Assembly (NCBI GenBank): GCA_963556495.2
Contig: OY747714.1
Span: forward strand, 50,040,041-50,104,040
Direction: 5' to 3'
Source: Valencia hispanica
Taxonomy: Eukaryota; Chordata; Actinopteri; Cyprinodontiformes; Valenciidae
Length of the DNA: 64,000 nt
Made by a program: the position numbers and the translations under genes. How positions within the stretch are numbered: the first letter of the stretch is position 1; the number at the start of each line of letters is the position of its first letter. Below are positions 12,164 to 23,625 of the stretch, piece after piece. Under the pieces are notes generated by a model that made no database searches, was not told the DNA's origin, and worked only from the letters and a program-made list of their open reading frames with translations.

Positions 12164-12410
12164 GAACATTACCAGGGGGATACATATTCTGGGGGACTGA
12201 ATTATTGTGCCTGATATAAATTGTATCCCCCCCAAATATGACTGTGAGTATCCCATCTTCGAGTGGTTTGGTATATATTTACCTTGGATTATGACCATTT
12301 AATTATGTGGATTTGAAGAGGTTTGACCAAGGAATAAAAAAGTTACCTGGGGGATACAGATTCTGGTGGACATAATTATAATCCCTGATATAATTTATAC
12401 CTTGTAATTT
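12164..12410. repeat. Degenerate direct duplication of about 70 bp
   Basis: 12164-12236 (ACCAGGGGGATACATATTCT ... CCTGATATAAATTGTA) is repeated in diverged form at 12345-12410 (CCTGGGGGATACAGATTCTG ... CCTGATATAATTTATA). No gene is recognised in 11853-13280. Confidence 0.55.
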
Positions 12411-13279
12411 TGACAAGGAGGACTTTCAAAGAGAAAAACCGACCAAAGAGAAATATCAGAAAGATGCCAAAAATAGTCAGCAGAAACAGGTTGGAATGCT
12501 TTTACATCACTAAAACATTTTCTATTAATGCTTGAGAATATAAATGATGTTCTACAAGCCATTTCTCTTTTCAACCGCAGCAATTTCCTAATGTTGTGAA
12601 TCTGTTCACATATTTGGCAATAAAACCTTCCCAATTCTAATTCTCTTTTACTTTGTTATAGTTATTATAACACTAAACTAAACAGCGTTTTTCAGTGTTG
12701 AACTCAGGAAGGTGGATTTTTGTTTCTAGCAGACAGAACTTTGGACGACGTAAAACAATGAAAGAAATAGTATTTTTATAGGAGATTGTGAAAGAGTCGT
12801 TTACTTGCTGAGAACAATTTATATTTAGTGTAATATTTATATGATTTGAGTTTACACAGCCGCGACCGTTTTCTTATTAAGCCGACCGCGCGACACCACG
12901 TTAGAAAAATAAATCTTTTTCTGTGGTAACCAACAAACAGAGGGATGAAGTAAAGACACTTGGTTTTCACTTATTCAAAGACAAAATATCACTAGTTCAA
13001 CGTGTTGTTGGTTGTGATTGTGGCGGAGTCACGTGGAACAGCGCCTCCTTCTAGGTGCGCGCTCCCGACGCAGGGGGATACGGATAACTACCTTTGCACG
13101 ATACCGGCATTAGCTCATAAGAAGTTTCTTTTCTGAGCTGTTCTGTATGGTTAAAAAACAAAATAATTCAGAAATAATTCGGTATGAGTTAAAACGAATG
13201 ACTGGTTCTGAATGAGGACTTTAAGACAGGCAGCCGCTCTCCCATCTTCCTGGTACTGCGTACCACAACAGAAAAATAT

Positions 13280-13760
13280 TTTAACGGTACGCTGTACCGG
13301 TGTTCTGTCGAAGAGTGCAAGGTCGTCGAAAAAAGCAAGCGCGCACCCGAGCTTGCCTGACTCGACAGCGGCGTCTGTCAAGTTGTGCAAGATCATCGAA
13401 AAAAGCAAGCTCCAATATCTGTTTATGTGTCTGCATGCATCCCAGCCAACACACCCATGTGGGGCCCAAATGGGGAGGAGCAGAGCTGATATTTGAGGCC
13501 CACTTAGGAAACCCAACTGGGGCCCAGCTAATTTTGTCCTCAGTTTCCATGGTGGCCCCAAGTGGGTTTGCCCAGATGGGTTAATGATGGGCCTTGGATG
13601 GGCCCCAAATCAGGCCCATCCAACAAATATGTGTGGGGCCCAGGTGGGTAAAAGCAGGTCTTATACTTGGGGCCCACTTGGGTTACCCATCTGGGACCCA
13701 GCTATTTTTGTCCTCAGTTTCCACGGTGGCCCCAAGTGGGTTTGCCCAGATGGGACTTTA
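13280..13760. repeat. Composite interspersed repeat with GGCCCA-rich tandem units, copy 1
   Basis: The left part has two units containing GCAAGGTCGTCGAAAAAAGC (about 13318 and 13380). The right part is built from TGGGGCCCA-like words, with two long units: 13504-13578 and 13681-13755 are nearly the same, about 177 bp apart. The same two modules recur at 17040-17665. Open frames here are by-products of the repeat. Confidence 0.65.
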
Positions 13761-14001
13761 ACTGGTAAAAAAAGGATGATTGTTTGTTTAAAAGTAAAGT
13801 GTTCTAACAAATGGTTACATTCCTGTTTACGGAGCTACAAAAGGGCTAGTTAACTGTAAATTGTCTTTTGTTGGTTTATGCAGTTATACTTCAAGTTGTG
13901 TTAAGGATAAATGAAGAAACACAGAAGTAGCCATGCGGTTTGATGCACTTCATTTTCATAAAGGTTCTGGAACAGTTACACTTTTCCCTAAAAGGGAGAG
14001 A

Positions 14002-14138
14002 TATAATGGCAGGTTATGCCAGAGGGGCACAATGTAGAAAAGGGGGATGTATGGGAAAAGGAAGAAGATAAATAAAAAGTTGTCTTGTAACATCCTGATG
14101 GTTGTGTCCTTGAGTACTGAGTATAGAGGAACAATACA
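14002..14138 (+). repeat. Solo LTR of the Ty3 element 2 family
   Basis: The 137-bp sequence is, in reverse complement, closely similar to the 5' LTR at 27127-27264. It ends CAATACA at 14138 and starts TATAATGGC (TG changed to TA). No primer-binding site or internal sequence follows, so it is a solo LTR. No target duplication is evident. 13761-14001 has no recognised feature. Confidence 0.7.
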
Positions 14139-14355
14139 GTTGTGTCTTTCAAGAGTTTGCCTTGAAAGGTGTGCAAGTCGATGGAATTCTATAGAACATG
14201 TACATTTTGTTTCATATACATTTTTATTTTCCTCATTTTTGATTTGTGCAACCAACAGCACAAGACATGATGATGTCTCTTTCTGCAAATAAAATCTGCA
14301 GTAGAGCAGGGAGTGACATAGAATCCCTCTACAGAGAAGGTGAGTGCTGAAATAC

Positions 14356-15485
14356 AGGTGCATCTCGAAAAATTAGAATGTTGTGCAAAAGTTCATTTAT
14401 TTCAGTAATTCTACCTAAAAGGTGAAACTAATATATGATATAGACTCATTACATGCAAAGTAAGCTATATCAAGCCTTTTCTATAATTTTGATGATTATG
14501 GCTTACAGCTTATGAACCCTAAATTAAAAACCTTGTGAAAAGGTTCAATACTGGAGTTAGTGCATCAAGAGCCACCACACACAGACGGATCCTGGACATG
14601 GGCTTCAAATGTCGCATTCATCTTGTCAAGAAGCTCCTGAACACAGAACGTCTGAAGCGTCTTACCTGGGCTAAAGAAAAAAAAACGGCATATGTTGCAT
14701 CATGTTGCAATTAGAAACCAAGGTCCCAGAGTCTGGAGGAAGAATGGAGAGGAACACAATCCAAGATGGTGGAAGTTTTCACGGTCTGTGTTGATTTATG
14801 GAGCCATGTCATCTGCTGCTGTTGGTCCACTGAGCTTCATTAAATCCAGACTCAACGGCGCCATCTACCAGGACATTTTGGAGCACTGCATGGTTCCTTC
14901 TGCAGACCAGCTTTATGGAGAAGCTGGCTTCATTTTCCAGCAGAACTTGGTACCTTTCCACCCTGCCAAAGTATCAAAACCTGGTCCAATGACCGTGGGA
15001 TTACTGTGTTTGATTGGCCAGCAAACTTGCCTGACCTTTGACCCCCATAGAGAATCACCAAGAGAAAGATGAGAGACATGAGACGGAACATGAAGAAGAG
15101 CTGAAGGTCTTCCATAACACCTCAGCAGAACCACGGGCTGACAGCATCCATGCCACGTCGCATTGAGGCAGTCATTGATGCAAAAGGAGCCCAGACCAAC
15201 TACTGAGTACATACGCATGATTAGACTTTTCAAAGGTCCAGCATTTGTCTATTAAAAATGTTGTTTTAATGATTTCATGTAATATTCTAATTTTCTGAGA
15301 TTCTGAATTTGGGTTTTTTCATAAAATGTAACCCATAATCACAAAAAATTATGACAAATAAAGGCTTGAAAATATTTTTGCTTTGCATGTAATGAGTTTA
15401 TATCATATATTAGTTTCACATCTAAGTAGAATTACTGAAATAAAAAAACTTTTGCACAGTAATTTAATCTTTCGAGTTTCACCAT
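14356..15485 (+). mobile_element. Tc1/mariner transposon with long terminal inverted repeats, decayed
   Basis: The left end (from CAGGTGCATCTCGAAAAATT after TA) and the right end (about 15310-15485) are inverted repeats of roughly 170 bp. Both contain TTTATTTCAGTAATTCTAC and TAATATATGATATA words. Between them lies a transposase remnant. The right outer tip is diverged, so the second TA cannot be placed. Confidence 0.75.
14530..15206 (+). pseudogene. Tc1-like transposase remnant
   Basis: The longest open stretch (14692-15072) reads like the catalytic domain of a Tc1 transposase: YGAMSSAAVGPLSFIKSRLN, YQDILEHCMVPSA and FIFQQNLVPFHPAK. In active relatives the FQQ is followed by the catalytic Asp; here the residue is Asn. 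Downstream reading (NLPDLTP-like text, then MRRHCVI-like end near 15160-15206) continues in other frames. An upstream remnant near 14570-14680 resembles the helix-turn-helix part. Frameshifts and the lost Asp make it non-functional. Confidence 0.7.
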
Positions 15486-16724
15486 ATCGCTTTTATACCA
15501 CTATTAAGTTGTCACAAACATCAGTTTTAGTATGTTTTTATGCAATAAACTAGACTTCAGGATTTAATCTCTATGATCAGTTCATCAAGAATGTGCCTAC
15601 TTTGAACGTGTTTTCGTAGTAGCACAACACCACTAATAGGCTGTGGTAGCTGCAGGCTCTGTGGGCGATTGGGGTGTGTTTTCCCCACCAACTGTCATTT
15701 TCCGTGACCTGTTATCTGTTGGTAGCAGCTGAAAGTGAGATGTAAAAGGTTTTAGTACATGTGCTGGATAAGTGCAAGTACCAGAACTTTTTTTTCTCTT
15801 TTTCTCTGGAAATTTTGAAATTTGTTTGGGTAATATTGGTATTATAAATTACCAGTTACTTGTATTTTCTTCATTTATGGTGTATAAATTCATAGAAAAA
15901 TATTTGAACACAGTACCCCTTAACGATCAAGCAGAGAATTTTACACATTTCCCTAAATTTGACTTTGTTGAATATGAACTCTTTCATTTTTCTTTGTTTT
16001 ATACAGACAGCTTTGCAGGAATATAGACCATAGTTTGGTTTAGATGCAGCTTCAAGCTCCCAGTGATCCTATTCACCCCAGTGTCCTGCCATCGTCTTCT
16101 TCACAGTCTCCTCATCTTCTTTCAATGTTAATATTATATTAAAATTTGCATGTGAATAGTCACTGTATCAATTTCCTGTACGAGCTGGTTGATTCTGGTC
16201 ATTCTAATAAATATTTTTGTACTAAAACATTTTGTCTCTTTAAGTTGTAGGTATCTGATGAGTTTACCTAATAATGATTAATAAAAAAAGAAAATAAGTT
16301 TCAGTGTTTAGTAATTATTGTAAATAAATCACACAGTCATAAAGCAGCAAGGGTGGCCAGTTATAGGTTGGTAAAATATTGAATAACTCTTTAAACTTTT
16401 CCTGCTTACAGATGAAGTGCAAACTTCAGGAATAATCAAAGGAATCAATTAAGTGTTTACCTCTAAAGCTTGTCATCATTAATTATCAGTCATTTGAGAA
16501 AATTATAAGTCAGTTGAGAAAATAAATAATTTAGAAGAAATTAGTCTTATGAAGGAAACAAAGGCTTTCATTTTTAGTAACAATCCTGCTTCACTAACAA
16601 GCCTGAAAAAGTCATGAGGTGGTAAATCATAATTTAATTTTTATTATCAATAATGAAAACTTTATTCCATTATTTTACAGGTTTTTTACTTAGTATTGGC
16701 ACGTCTTCCTAAGTGTGTGTATTT

Positions 16725-17010
16725 GATCTCACCGAGCATTTTTCGGTCTAAAAGACGTCTAATGAAAGTCAATATGGTCCATATGTCTAGGCTAAAATCC
16801 GTCTATCACTGGTCTAAAAATTAATGTTTTTTAGCCGTCTAGGTTTAGACTAGCCGCCTAAAAGACGTCTATCTCTATACGCCGCGTCTAATATAAGACG
16901 TTTAAATAACCGTAAATGAACGTCTATTTATTGACGTCTAAAGTTATACGTTTGCCAGACGCTTATTTTTAAACCAAATTTATACACCATTAGAGAATCT
17001 AGACGTCGTA
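16725..17010. repeat. GTCTA/TAGAC-rich repeat block, copy 2
   Basis: Dense GTCTA, AGACGTCTA and CGTCTA words similar in style to 7436-7870, and with a similar start (CACTGAGCA there, CACCGAGCA here). 15486-16724 is AT-rich with no recognised gene or repeat. Confidence 0.5.
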
Positions 17011-17039
17011 TAGACATCTATTAAATGTATTATAGCCAG

Positions 17040-17665
17040 GGGTGAAAGTAAGCCGGTATGGTCCGGTGTTCCGTCGAATAGAGCAAGGTGTCGAAAAAGG
17101 CAAGGTGATGCTACTGAGCATGCGCACACTGCGTCATACCTCGTCGGGCGCGTGCGACTACAAAATCCTTTGACCCCATCGAGGAATGCAAGCAACTTCA
17201 GACCCTTGCAATGCAGCAGATTTTTGAAATGTTTAATTAAAAGAGCCATTTGTAAGAGATAGGTAATTTTATTTTATGTTATCATTAAATGGTCCTGATA
17301 TGTTAGGCTACAAGACCTTCACAAATGATGTTCATTTCAAATACTTGTATCACTGACTCACTATAGGCCTATTAATATATTTATGAATACATTTTCAACT
17401 TTTAAATGTATCAATCTATTGAAGGCTACGTTTACCTAATGGTCATTCCAAAGTAGAAGTATCCCAGCAAACACCTGTATGTGGGCCCCAGATGGGATTT
17501 ACTTGGGCTATTGGGGTTCCAAGTGGGCATGGCCTTACAATGGGCGTCTAAACTTGGACCCACTTGGGTTAGCCAAATAGGACCCACATGAGCCAGCCCA
17601 GATGGGGTATGTTCTATGGGCACCATATGGGTAACAAATGGGATGTGGTTTTGAATGGGCCACTA
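17040..17665. repeat. Composite GGCCCA-rich interspersed repeat, copy 2
   Basis: It begins with GGTCCGGTGTTCCGTCGAA and GCAAGGTGTCGAAAAAGGCA, matching the module at 13295-13345. About 350 bases later it shows CCCAGCAAACACCTGTATGT and TGGGCCCC words matching 13440-13760. The two modules therefore travel together. 17666-18930 has no recognised gene; short open frames there lack domains. Confidence 0.6.
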
Positions 17666-18934
17666 ACTATATTAATTATTGATATGTAAAAAGTGAAAAA
17701 TTAATTTTAATAAAATAACTGACAATAAAATATGTCGGTAGAAAGGACCTGTAAGACATTAAAACATAAACTATACTGTAATTGCATGTTTGATACAAAT
17801 GCATACATAAAATAAATTAAAAATGAAATATATTGGTATATAAAGTATAAAAGTAATTAGAGATGCACAAAGAACGGATGTTATTTAAAACTAAGATGCT
17901 TAAGAAAATAAAGTTTTCCAATTGAGTAAAATATTTTTTGAATCTATGAAGTCTCGCGTTGTTTTAAGAAATATCGTGAGGAAACAGATCCCCACTTTGA
18001 AAAACTCCTCCATTCGCGCCATTGGACAAAGCAGACGGTTGGAGCTGGATTTTGACAAAGTGAAGGTGTGCGCTGTTATTTTCTGCTTTAAAGGTAAGAA
18101 CTTTTTGACTGAAATTGAATCCAAGTATAAATGATCTGTTTACAAATTTATAATGCTGCAAAGTATTATGTGTTGTTCATCAAGTCCCAGTGAACTTTTT
18201 CCTAGCAGTAAATCTAAGCAAGTTGAGATTTTGACCGGAATGTCGGACATTATCCGGTGTCTTGTATACAGTCTAACTAGCACCAAAATTAATAACTACC
18301 TGAATCTAACGTCAACTTTTAGCGGGTCGTACTTAAGCCCCCACCTCTCACGATTATTATTTATAAACGGCTGTACAAAAGTAACTTTTACTGTGCTAAA
18401 AAGTTTAAGAGGCATACAGCCGCATGTAAGCTTCGGGAGTTGAGAAAGCCAATTTTTCCCCGTCATGACGCAGAAGGGAAGCCCTGCAGGGGGTATAGTT
18501 GTCATAGCAACAACAGGCCGACCAAACGTCTCGAGTTTGTGGCTATTTCCCCGATGCCTTTCCACAATCGGTTAAGGCAGTAGTATTATCTGCTGGTCTC
18601 GGGATTTCCTCTAAAAGGCATTGATGAATGTAGAAAAATATTATATGTGTGATTAAAGTCAGACGGCGGTTGTTTTCGCAGTCTGAATTAATGTTTAGCA
18701 GCGTTGCTCCTCTTGGCTCAATGAGGGTCCGGCACTGACCCAGACGTAGTTTCCCAGTTCTGTGTCAGAAGCGCACATTGCTGTCAAACAGGTGGATCAG
18801 TGAGCACACTATTCTGATGAGAAAATCCTCATTTGTCATCTTTTTTTTCTCCAAGGAAAGCAAATAAAAATATGCATGCTCTTGTTTTACTCAGTTTCAT
18901 GTTTATTTTTAAACCCAAAATCATAAATCCAACA

Positions 18935-19020
18935 AATGTAATTAAAAGTCTTCAGTTGATCCAAAATGCTGCAGCAAGAGTTCTGATCAATTTTAAAAAG
19001 AGAGATCACATTTCTCCTGG
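18935..19020 (+). mobile_element. L2 LINE fragment
   Basis: The segment TTAAAAGTCTTCAGTTGATC ... AAAGAGAGATCACATTTCTC is nearly the same as 25500-25580 inside the plus-strand L2 element. It encodes the LQLIQNAAARVLINFKKRDH region. It sits exactly where Ty3 element 2 loses its 3' end. Confidence 0.8.
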
Positions 19021-20547
19021 AACTGTGTGCACCACATATTCAGAGGTTCAGTCGAATCAGGAGCCTTAGACAGTCTCCCTGACCTAGTGACTGTCTTATG
19101 ATGGGTCAACATGTCCTGTGGTGTTGGAGGCCTTGGTACTTCCCTGAGGTGTGACCGATTGCGTCGCAGCCGCCCTCCATCCTGAGTCTCCACCTCGTAT
19201 GACCGTGGTGTTATACACAACTGTCCCTGTCGTGCGTGTGGGTCTGATCCATACCTGCTGACCAGGCTGAAGAGATGGCAGGGTTCCAGAGCGGTGACTC
19301 GGGTTGAATGTCCGTTGTTGTTGCACTTTCAGTGCTGCGCCTTTTTCCCTGAACCTCTTAAGATCCAGCTACTGTGGTTGTAGTTGCTCTGGAGACACTG
19401 GGACCGGTGTCCGCATCCTCCTCCCCATCAGAAGTTGAGTTGGGGAGCTCCCATGTGCTAGTGGAGTGGCCCTGTAGGCCAATAGGGCTTTGTGGAAGTC
19501 TCCTTCTTTCATTAATAAAGACTTGACAGTTCTGACGGCCCGTTCTGCCTCCCCGTTGCTGCGTGAGTAACGGGGGCTGCTTGTCACGTGTGTGAAGTCG
19601 TACTCTTGGGCAAACTGTCCAAATTCGTGACAGGAGAATTGTGTGCCCTTGTCTGTGAAAAGCACTACTGGGCATCCAAACCTAGCAAATGCAGCTTTAA
19701 ACCTTGTGATAGTCTGTTTTGCAGAGGTGTTTCCTTGTAGGCTGCACACCTCAATGTAGCATGAGAAATAGTCTGTTATGACTAAGTAGTGTCCATTCTG
19801 CCATCGGAAAAGGTCTGCTGCAACCCTCTGCCATGGCCTGCTTGGCAGATCCGTTGTGAGCAGAGGTTCCACTGGTGACTGGGTTTCACGTGGCACCACA
19901 TCTTTTAACCATTTGCTTCACAGCAGATGTGATGCCTGGCCACCAGACTGACTCCTTTGCTCAGGCAAGACTTTCGTTGACACCCTGATGGCCTTGGTGT
20001 AGTTTGTGCAGGATGTCATGTTTTCAGGGATTATGAGCCTCTCACCTTTCATTAGCAGACCTCCTCCCTCGTGCAGGAGTGACCTTTCAGGCCAGGAGGG
20101 TAGCAGCAGGTCATGCACGTCTCGTCTGTTTTCAGGGCAGCCTCTTGCGATGTAACGAATGAGACATTTGCATACGTTGTCTGAGGTTTGTGCTGTCTTA
20201 ATCTGTTCTAGCTTTGTTGGTGTGGCTGGCAGGCTGTCTACGATGCTGTCCAGGTAAGCTTTGCATTCTTTTTCCAGGTCTGCCTCTGTGGCTGGAAGCG
20301 GGGCTTTGGACAGGGCATCAGCTGTTATCAGGTTTTTACCCGGGACATGGACAATATTGAAAGTGAACCTGAGCAGCCGGAGTCTGAATCTGATTATCCT
20401 CGGCGGGAGGTCATCCAATGGTCTAGACTTCAGGAGTGTTATAAGTGGTTTGTGATCAGTTCTTATGGTAAAGTCCAAGCCACTTAAGTATCCTCGCAGG
20501 CACTCACAGGCCCAGGTTACAGATAGAGCCTCCTTTTCTTATTGTGC
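19021..20547 (-). pseudogene. Ty3 element 2: RNase H end, integrase and C-terminal domain
   Basis: 20478-19918 carries the RNase H end (RTDHKPLITLLKSRPLDDLP, HVPGKNLITADALSK). 19899-19369 carries the integrase core with Asp in VAADLFRW, Asp in LFTDKGTQF and Glu in NGEAERAV, so the catalytic triad is still readable. The zinc-binding HHCC part between them is frameshifted (near 19918-20010). The C-terminal tail at 19326-18993 includes GQQVWIRPTRTTG, typical of a chromatin- or DNA-binding end. Integrase would join element cDNA to the chromosome. The breaks make this copy inactive. Confidence 0.8.
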
Positions 20548-20551
20548 ATAT

Positions 20552-21127
20552 TGTTGGAAGGTATTTTTTGCCAATCTAATTAAAAGCCTTTCTTAAAGGG
20601 ACAGACACCCATTTGATTTTCTGACTCCTAGGCTCTCTTGGGCTCTTGTTTCACCTTCCAGTGTGCTCGTTCATTTCTGTAAAGAGGAGCAATAAGAAAC
20701 AACAGACAGTTATAGATTTTAACAAACAGACGTCTTTCGCCGGGCTCAGTTCTCCTTAACTGAGCCCTGATCTATAGGCCCGCACAGTTTTTATTGAACC
20801 ACAGCATGAAACCCCTCCCCACACATATTTTTTTCACAGAATAATGGTCAATGGTTCTTCACATAAGGCAACGCATGATGTACTACACTCTTCTTGATTG
20901 ATTACTGTAGCTAAGTGTTTTCACATGGACTGCTGAATCAGACCCCCGTAAAAACAACTTTGTGCATGAACCCTAGACAAGTCATATATTAAGCAGGAAC
21001 ATAATTTTTAAAGGTCACATGCCTCCTCACGCAGATATTTTTTCCGTTTCCCCCTGTTAGACAAGAAACTTAATTTTACACACAAAATAAATGTACGCTC
21101 AACATTTACATAATTTTTATCACTTCA
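20552..21127 (-). mobile_element. Solo LTR inserted in the RNase H region of Ty3 element 2
   Basis: The 576-bp segment starts TGAAGTG and ends CCAACA on minus (TG...CA) and is flanked by a 4-bp duplication ATAT (20548-20551 and 21128-21131). Removing it rejoins RNase H coding sequence between SLTKAESRY and the following YAQ. On minus it contains a CAATAAAAACTGTG block consistent with a polyadenylation signal and R region. No internal retroelement genes are present. The parent family is not identified; the length and 4-bp duplication would fit an ERV or a different Ty3 group. Confidence 0.75.
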
Positions 21128-21189
21128 ATATCTTGATTCGGCTTTAGTCAGACTTCTGGAAATGAAGACGACTGGTCTCCACTCACCAT

Positions 21190-22007
21190 CCTGCACCCTG
21201 CATCGTAGCCGCTGGATGTTCCCCTGGGGTTCTCCTTTGCTCCTCTCTTGGGGGATGCGGTCGGCCCCGCCCTGGTCCGCCTGGGGCTCTGGGGGACCTT
21301 TGGACGTCTTGGCTCCGATCTCCTTCATGTCTGCATCGATTCCTGGGAGACGGATTGATGTCTGCTCACACCAGCTATCGATCACTCTTATGGAGAAACC
21401 TTATATGCACCAGCATGCTAACACACACACATAGATGTGGGGTCTCTGGTGTTTAAGGATATATTCTTGGGCTGAGGTTATCATTACTAGAGCTTGATTA
21501 ATCGGTACCATGAGTTTTTCTGTGACGTTGTTGTATTTTTATATCCATTTTGTGTGATGTGGTTGTTTAGTTCTTAGTTCACGATGTTTGGTTTGTTTTG
21601 TCGATGTTCGTTTTTCCTTTTTTGTTTGGTTTTGTTTTTCCCCCTCTCTCTGCCGTCCTGTGGCTATGGAGGCAGACTTCAATGTTTTCCTGTGTTTTCT
21701 TTGTTCCCCTTCCTCTCTTGTATTTTCAACTCACCCTCTCTCATTACTTTTTGTTTCCTACCTCTCTTCTTCATCTTCTTTCTTTCTTCCCCTTAATTTT
21801 CCGTCTCCGGGTCTAAAACATCAGGAAATAAAAACCCCAACAATTCATAATAAAGATTTTTCACACATATATCAAGTGGAGTACCATAGCAAAAGCTGTA
21901 CTGCTCCGCTTGTGAAAGTAAATCTGTTGGGCTTCTACTTGGTACTCAGACACCAATTCTGAGCTCCACACTGCCAAACAGGACACGAAAAAAAAAAAAA
22001 AAAAAAG
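21190..22007 (+). mobile_element. Poly(A)-tailed insertion in Ty3 element 2 (retroposon-like)
   Basis: Ty3 RT coding (…DLTKPIRDL at about 22010) breaks into an A18-19 tract (about 21989-22007). It resumes as RNase H (DGEWRPVVFISRS) near 21190. The ~800 bases between hold no Ty3 protein and end in poly(A) on plus, as in a reverse-transcribed insertion. CT-rich sequence and AATAAA/AATAAAG words precede the tail. About 60-70 residues of the Ty3 RT/RNase H junction are missing, so a deletion may have accompanied insertion. The left edge is approximate. Confidence 0.5.
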
Positions 22008-23261
22008 GTCACGGATGGGCTTTGTGAGGTCAGGCAGGCGTGGCGAGAATTTCCCCACAAAATTCACCATGCCCATGAAGCACCGAACATCGGCCACATC
22101 CTGCGGCTCAAGCATGTCAAGGATCGCTTTTATTTTATCTGGGTCTGCTCTGAGGCCTTGGCTGTTTATGACATGGCCCAGAAAACGGATTTCTTTCAGG
22201 GCAAACTGGCATTTTTCATTCAGGGTGAGCCCAGCCTCTGCAGGACTCTGTGCAGTCTGTCGTCGTGCTCTGCTCGGTCCCTTCCTGTGACAAGGACATC
22301 ATCAGCATGACACAAGACCCCATCAATGCCATCAATCAGCTGAGAAATCCTCTTTTGGAAATGTTTGGGGGCTGATGATTTACCAAAATGTAGGCCTTTG
22401 AAGTAATATCGGCCCTCTGGTGTGATGAACGTGGTTAACAGCATCGAGTCTTTATGAAGTGGTACCTACCAGAAGCCTGATGTAGCGTCCAGCTTTGTGA
22501 AAACTCTGGCACCTTCCAGCTTGGCTAGTGTTTCATCCACCACCGGTAAAATGTGTCTCTCTCTGATGACGCTCTCGTTCAGATGGGTTAAGTCCACACA
22601 GATCCGTAACTTCCCCGACGTTTTCACAATAGGGACCATGCCTACGCACCATTCTGTTGGTTCCTCAACGTGGGCTATTACCCCCACCTCCTCCATATGG
22701 TCTAATTCCTCTTTGACTTTGGCGCGAAGGGGAATAGCTACTCGTCTGGGGGCAGAGAGGGCGTAGGGAATTGCATTTTCTTTCAGTTTAACTTTATATT
22801 GCCCTTTTAGTTCACGAAATAGTGACTCTGGGTCATCTATGCTATGGAGCTGAGGGATCATATGTAGTCTGCGAATTACAGGGAGGCCCAATAAAGGTAT
22901 GGTCAGGTCCTTGACGATGAACACCTCCTCCTCAATCTTTCTATCCCCTCTCTGAATGACAGCATGTACTTGCCCTTTAACAGCCAGCGGTTGGTTGGCC
23001 GGGCCCAGCAGAGGCCTGTGTGCCATTCCTCTCCTTTGTGTATTCAGTTTCTGGAATAGCAGTCACAGACGCACCTGTGTCCACTTTAAAGCGCAGCTGA
23101 CCACCATTTATGGTAAGTATTTCAGTCCATGTATGTGACTGTGGATGATCAACTGCTCCCAGGTAGGCTGCAGCCTCAACCTCTTCAATCGATTCTAACC
23201 TTTGAGCTGATCTGCACACAGCCGCAAAGTGTCCTTTCTTTTGACATTTTCTACATTCCAC
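22008..23261 (-). pseudogene. Ty3 element 2: zinc knuckle, protease and reverse transcriptase
   Basis: 23261-22977 holds the zinc knuckle CRKCQKKGHFAAVC followed by the aspartic protease active site KVDTGASVTAIPE. 23026-22466 continues into RT (LRICVDLTHLNESVIRE, FTKLDATSGFW), 22444-22220 gives the next RT block, and 22115-22010 gives MVNFVGKFSPRLPDLTKPI. The RT catalytic box is degraded (reads CHADDVLV near 22300). Protease would cut the polyprotein and RT would copy the RNA. Frame breaks occur near 22450 and between 22220 and 22115. Confidence 0.78.
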
Positions 23262-23285
23262 ATCTTTTGCTGGGCATTCAGTCCA

Positions 23286-23625
23286 TTAATGTTTTGGGGT
23301 TTTGCCACACTTCCCACACTGTTTTGACGTGGTTGATGTAGGCTGAGACTGACTTACACGGAGAGTAGACTTTTTCCTATAGACTGGTCTCTTACTGTTG
23401 TGGGACACTGCATCCATTTGTCCTGGTGTACTGGCTGACGGCAGGACAGCCTGTTGCTTTTTCACCTCCTCATGCTGCCTCACTTGGAGTATGGCCGTAG
23501 CTAAATCCAGATTTGGATTGAGCTGTAGTCTTTCAAAAAGTTTTGCATCACGTATGCCGACCACAATCCTACCTCGGATAATTTCCTCTCGTAGGACTCC
23601 TTAACTGCAGTGTTCAGCCAATTTC
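23286..23625 (-). pseudogene. Ty3 element 2 gag, downstream part
   Basis: The segment IVVGIRDAKLFERLQLNPNL (and DLATAILQVRQHEEVKKQQ) is typical of vertebrate Ty3 Gag just before the zinc knuckle. It continues the reading interrupted at 26614 by the L2 element. A TAA (about 23605) lies early in this part. Confidence 0.75.

Noticed and set aside
13281..13853. Several overlapping open frames of 60-135 codons in both strands
   Set aside because: They lie in the GGCCCA-rich repeat, whose lack of stops explains them; no protein domain is visible.
17900..18565. Short open frames on both strands (60-96 codons)
   Set aside because: No homology, no repeats in protein sequence, and lengths expected by chance in AT-rich DNA.
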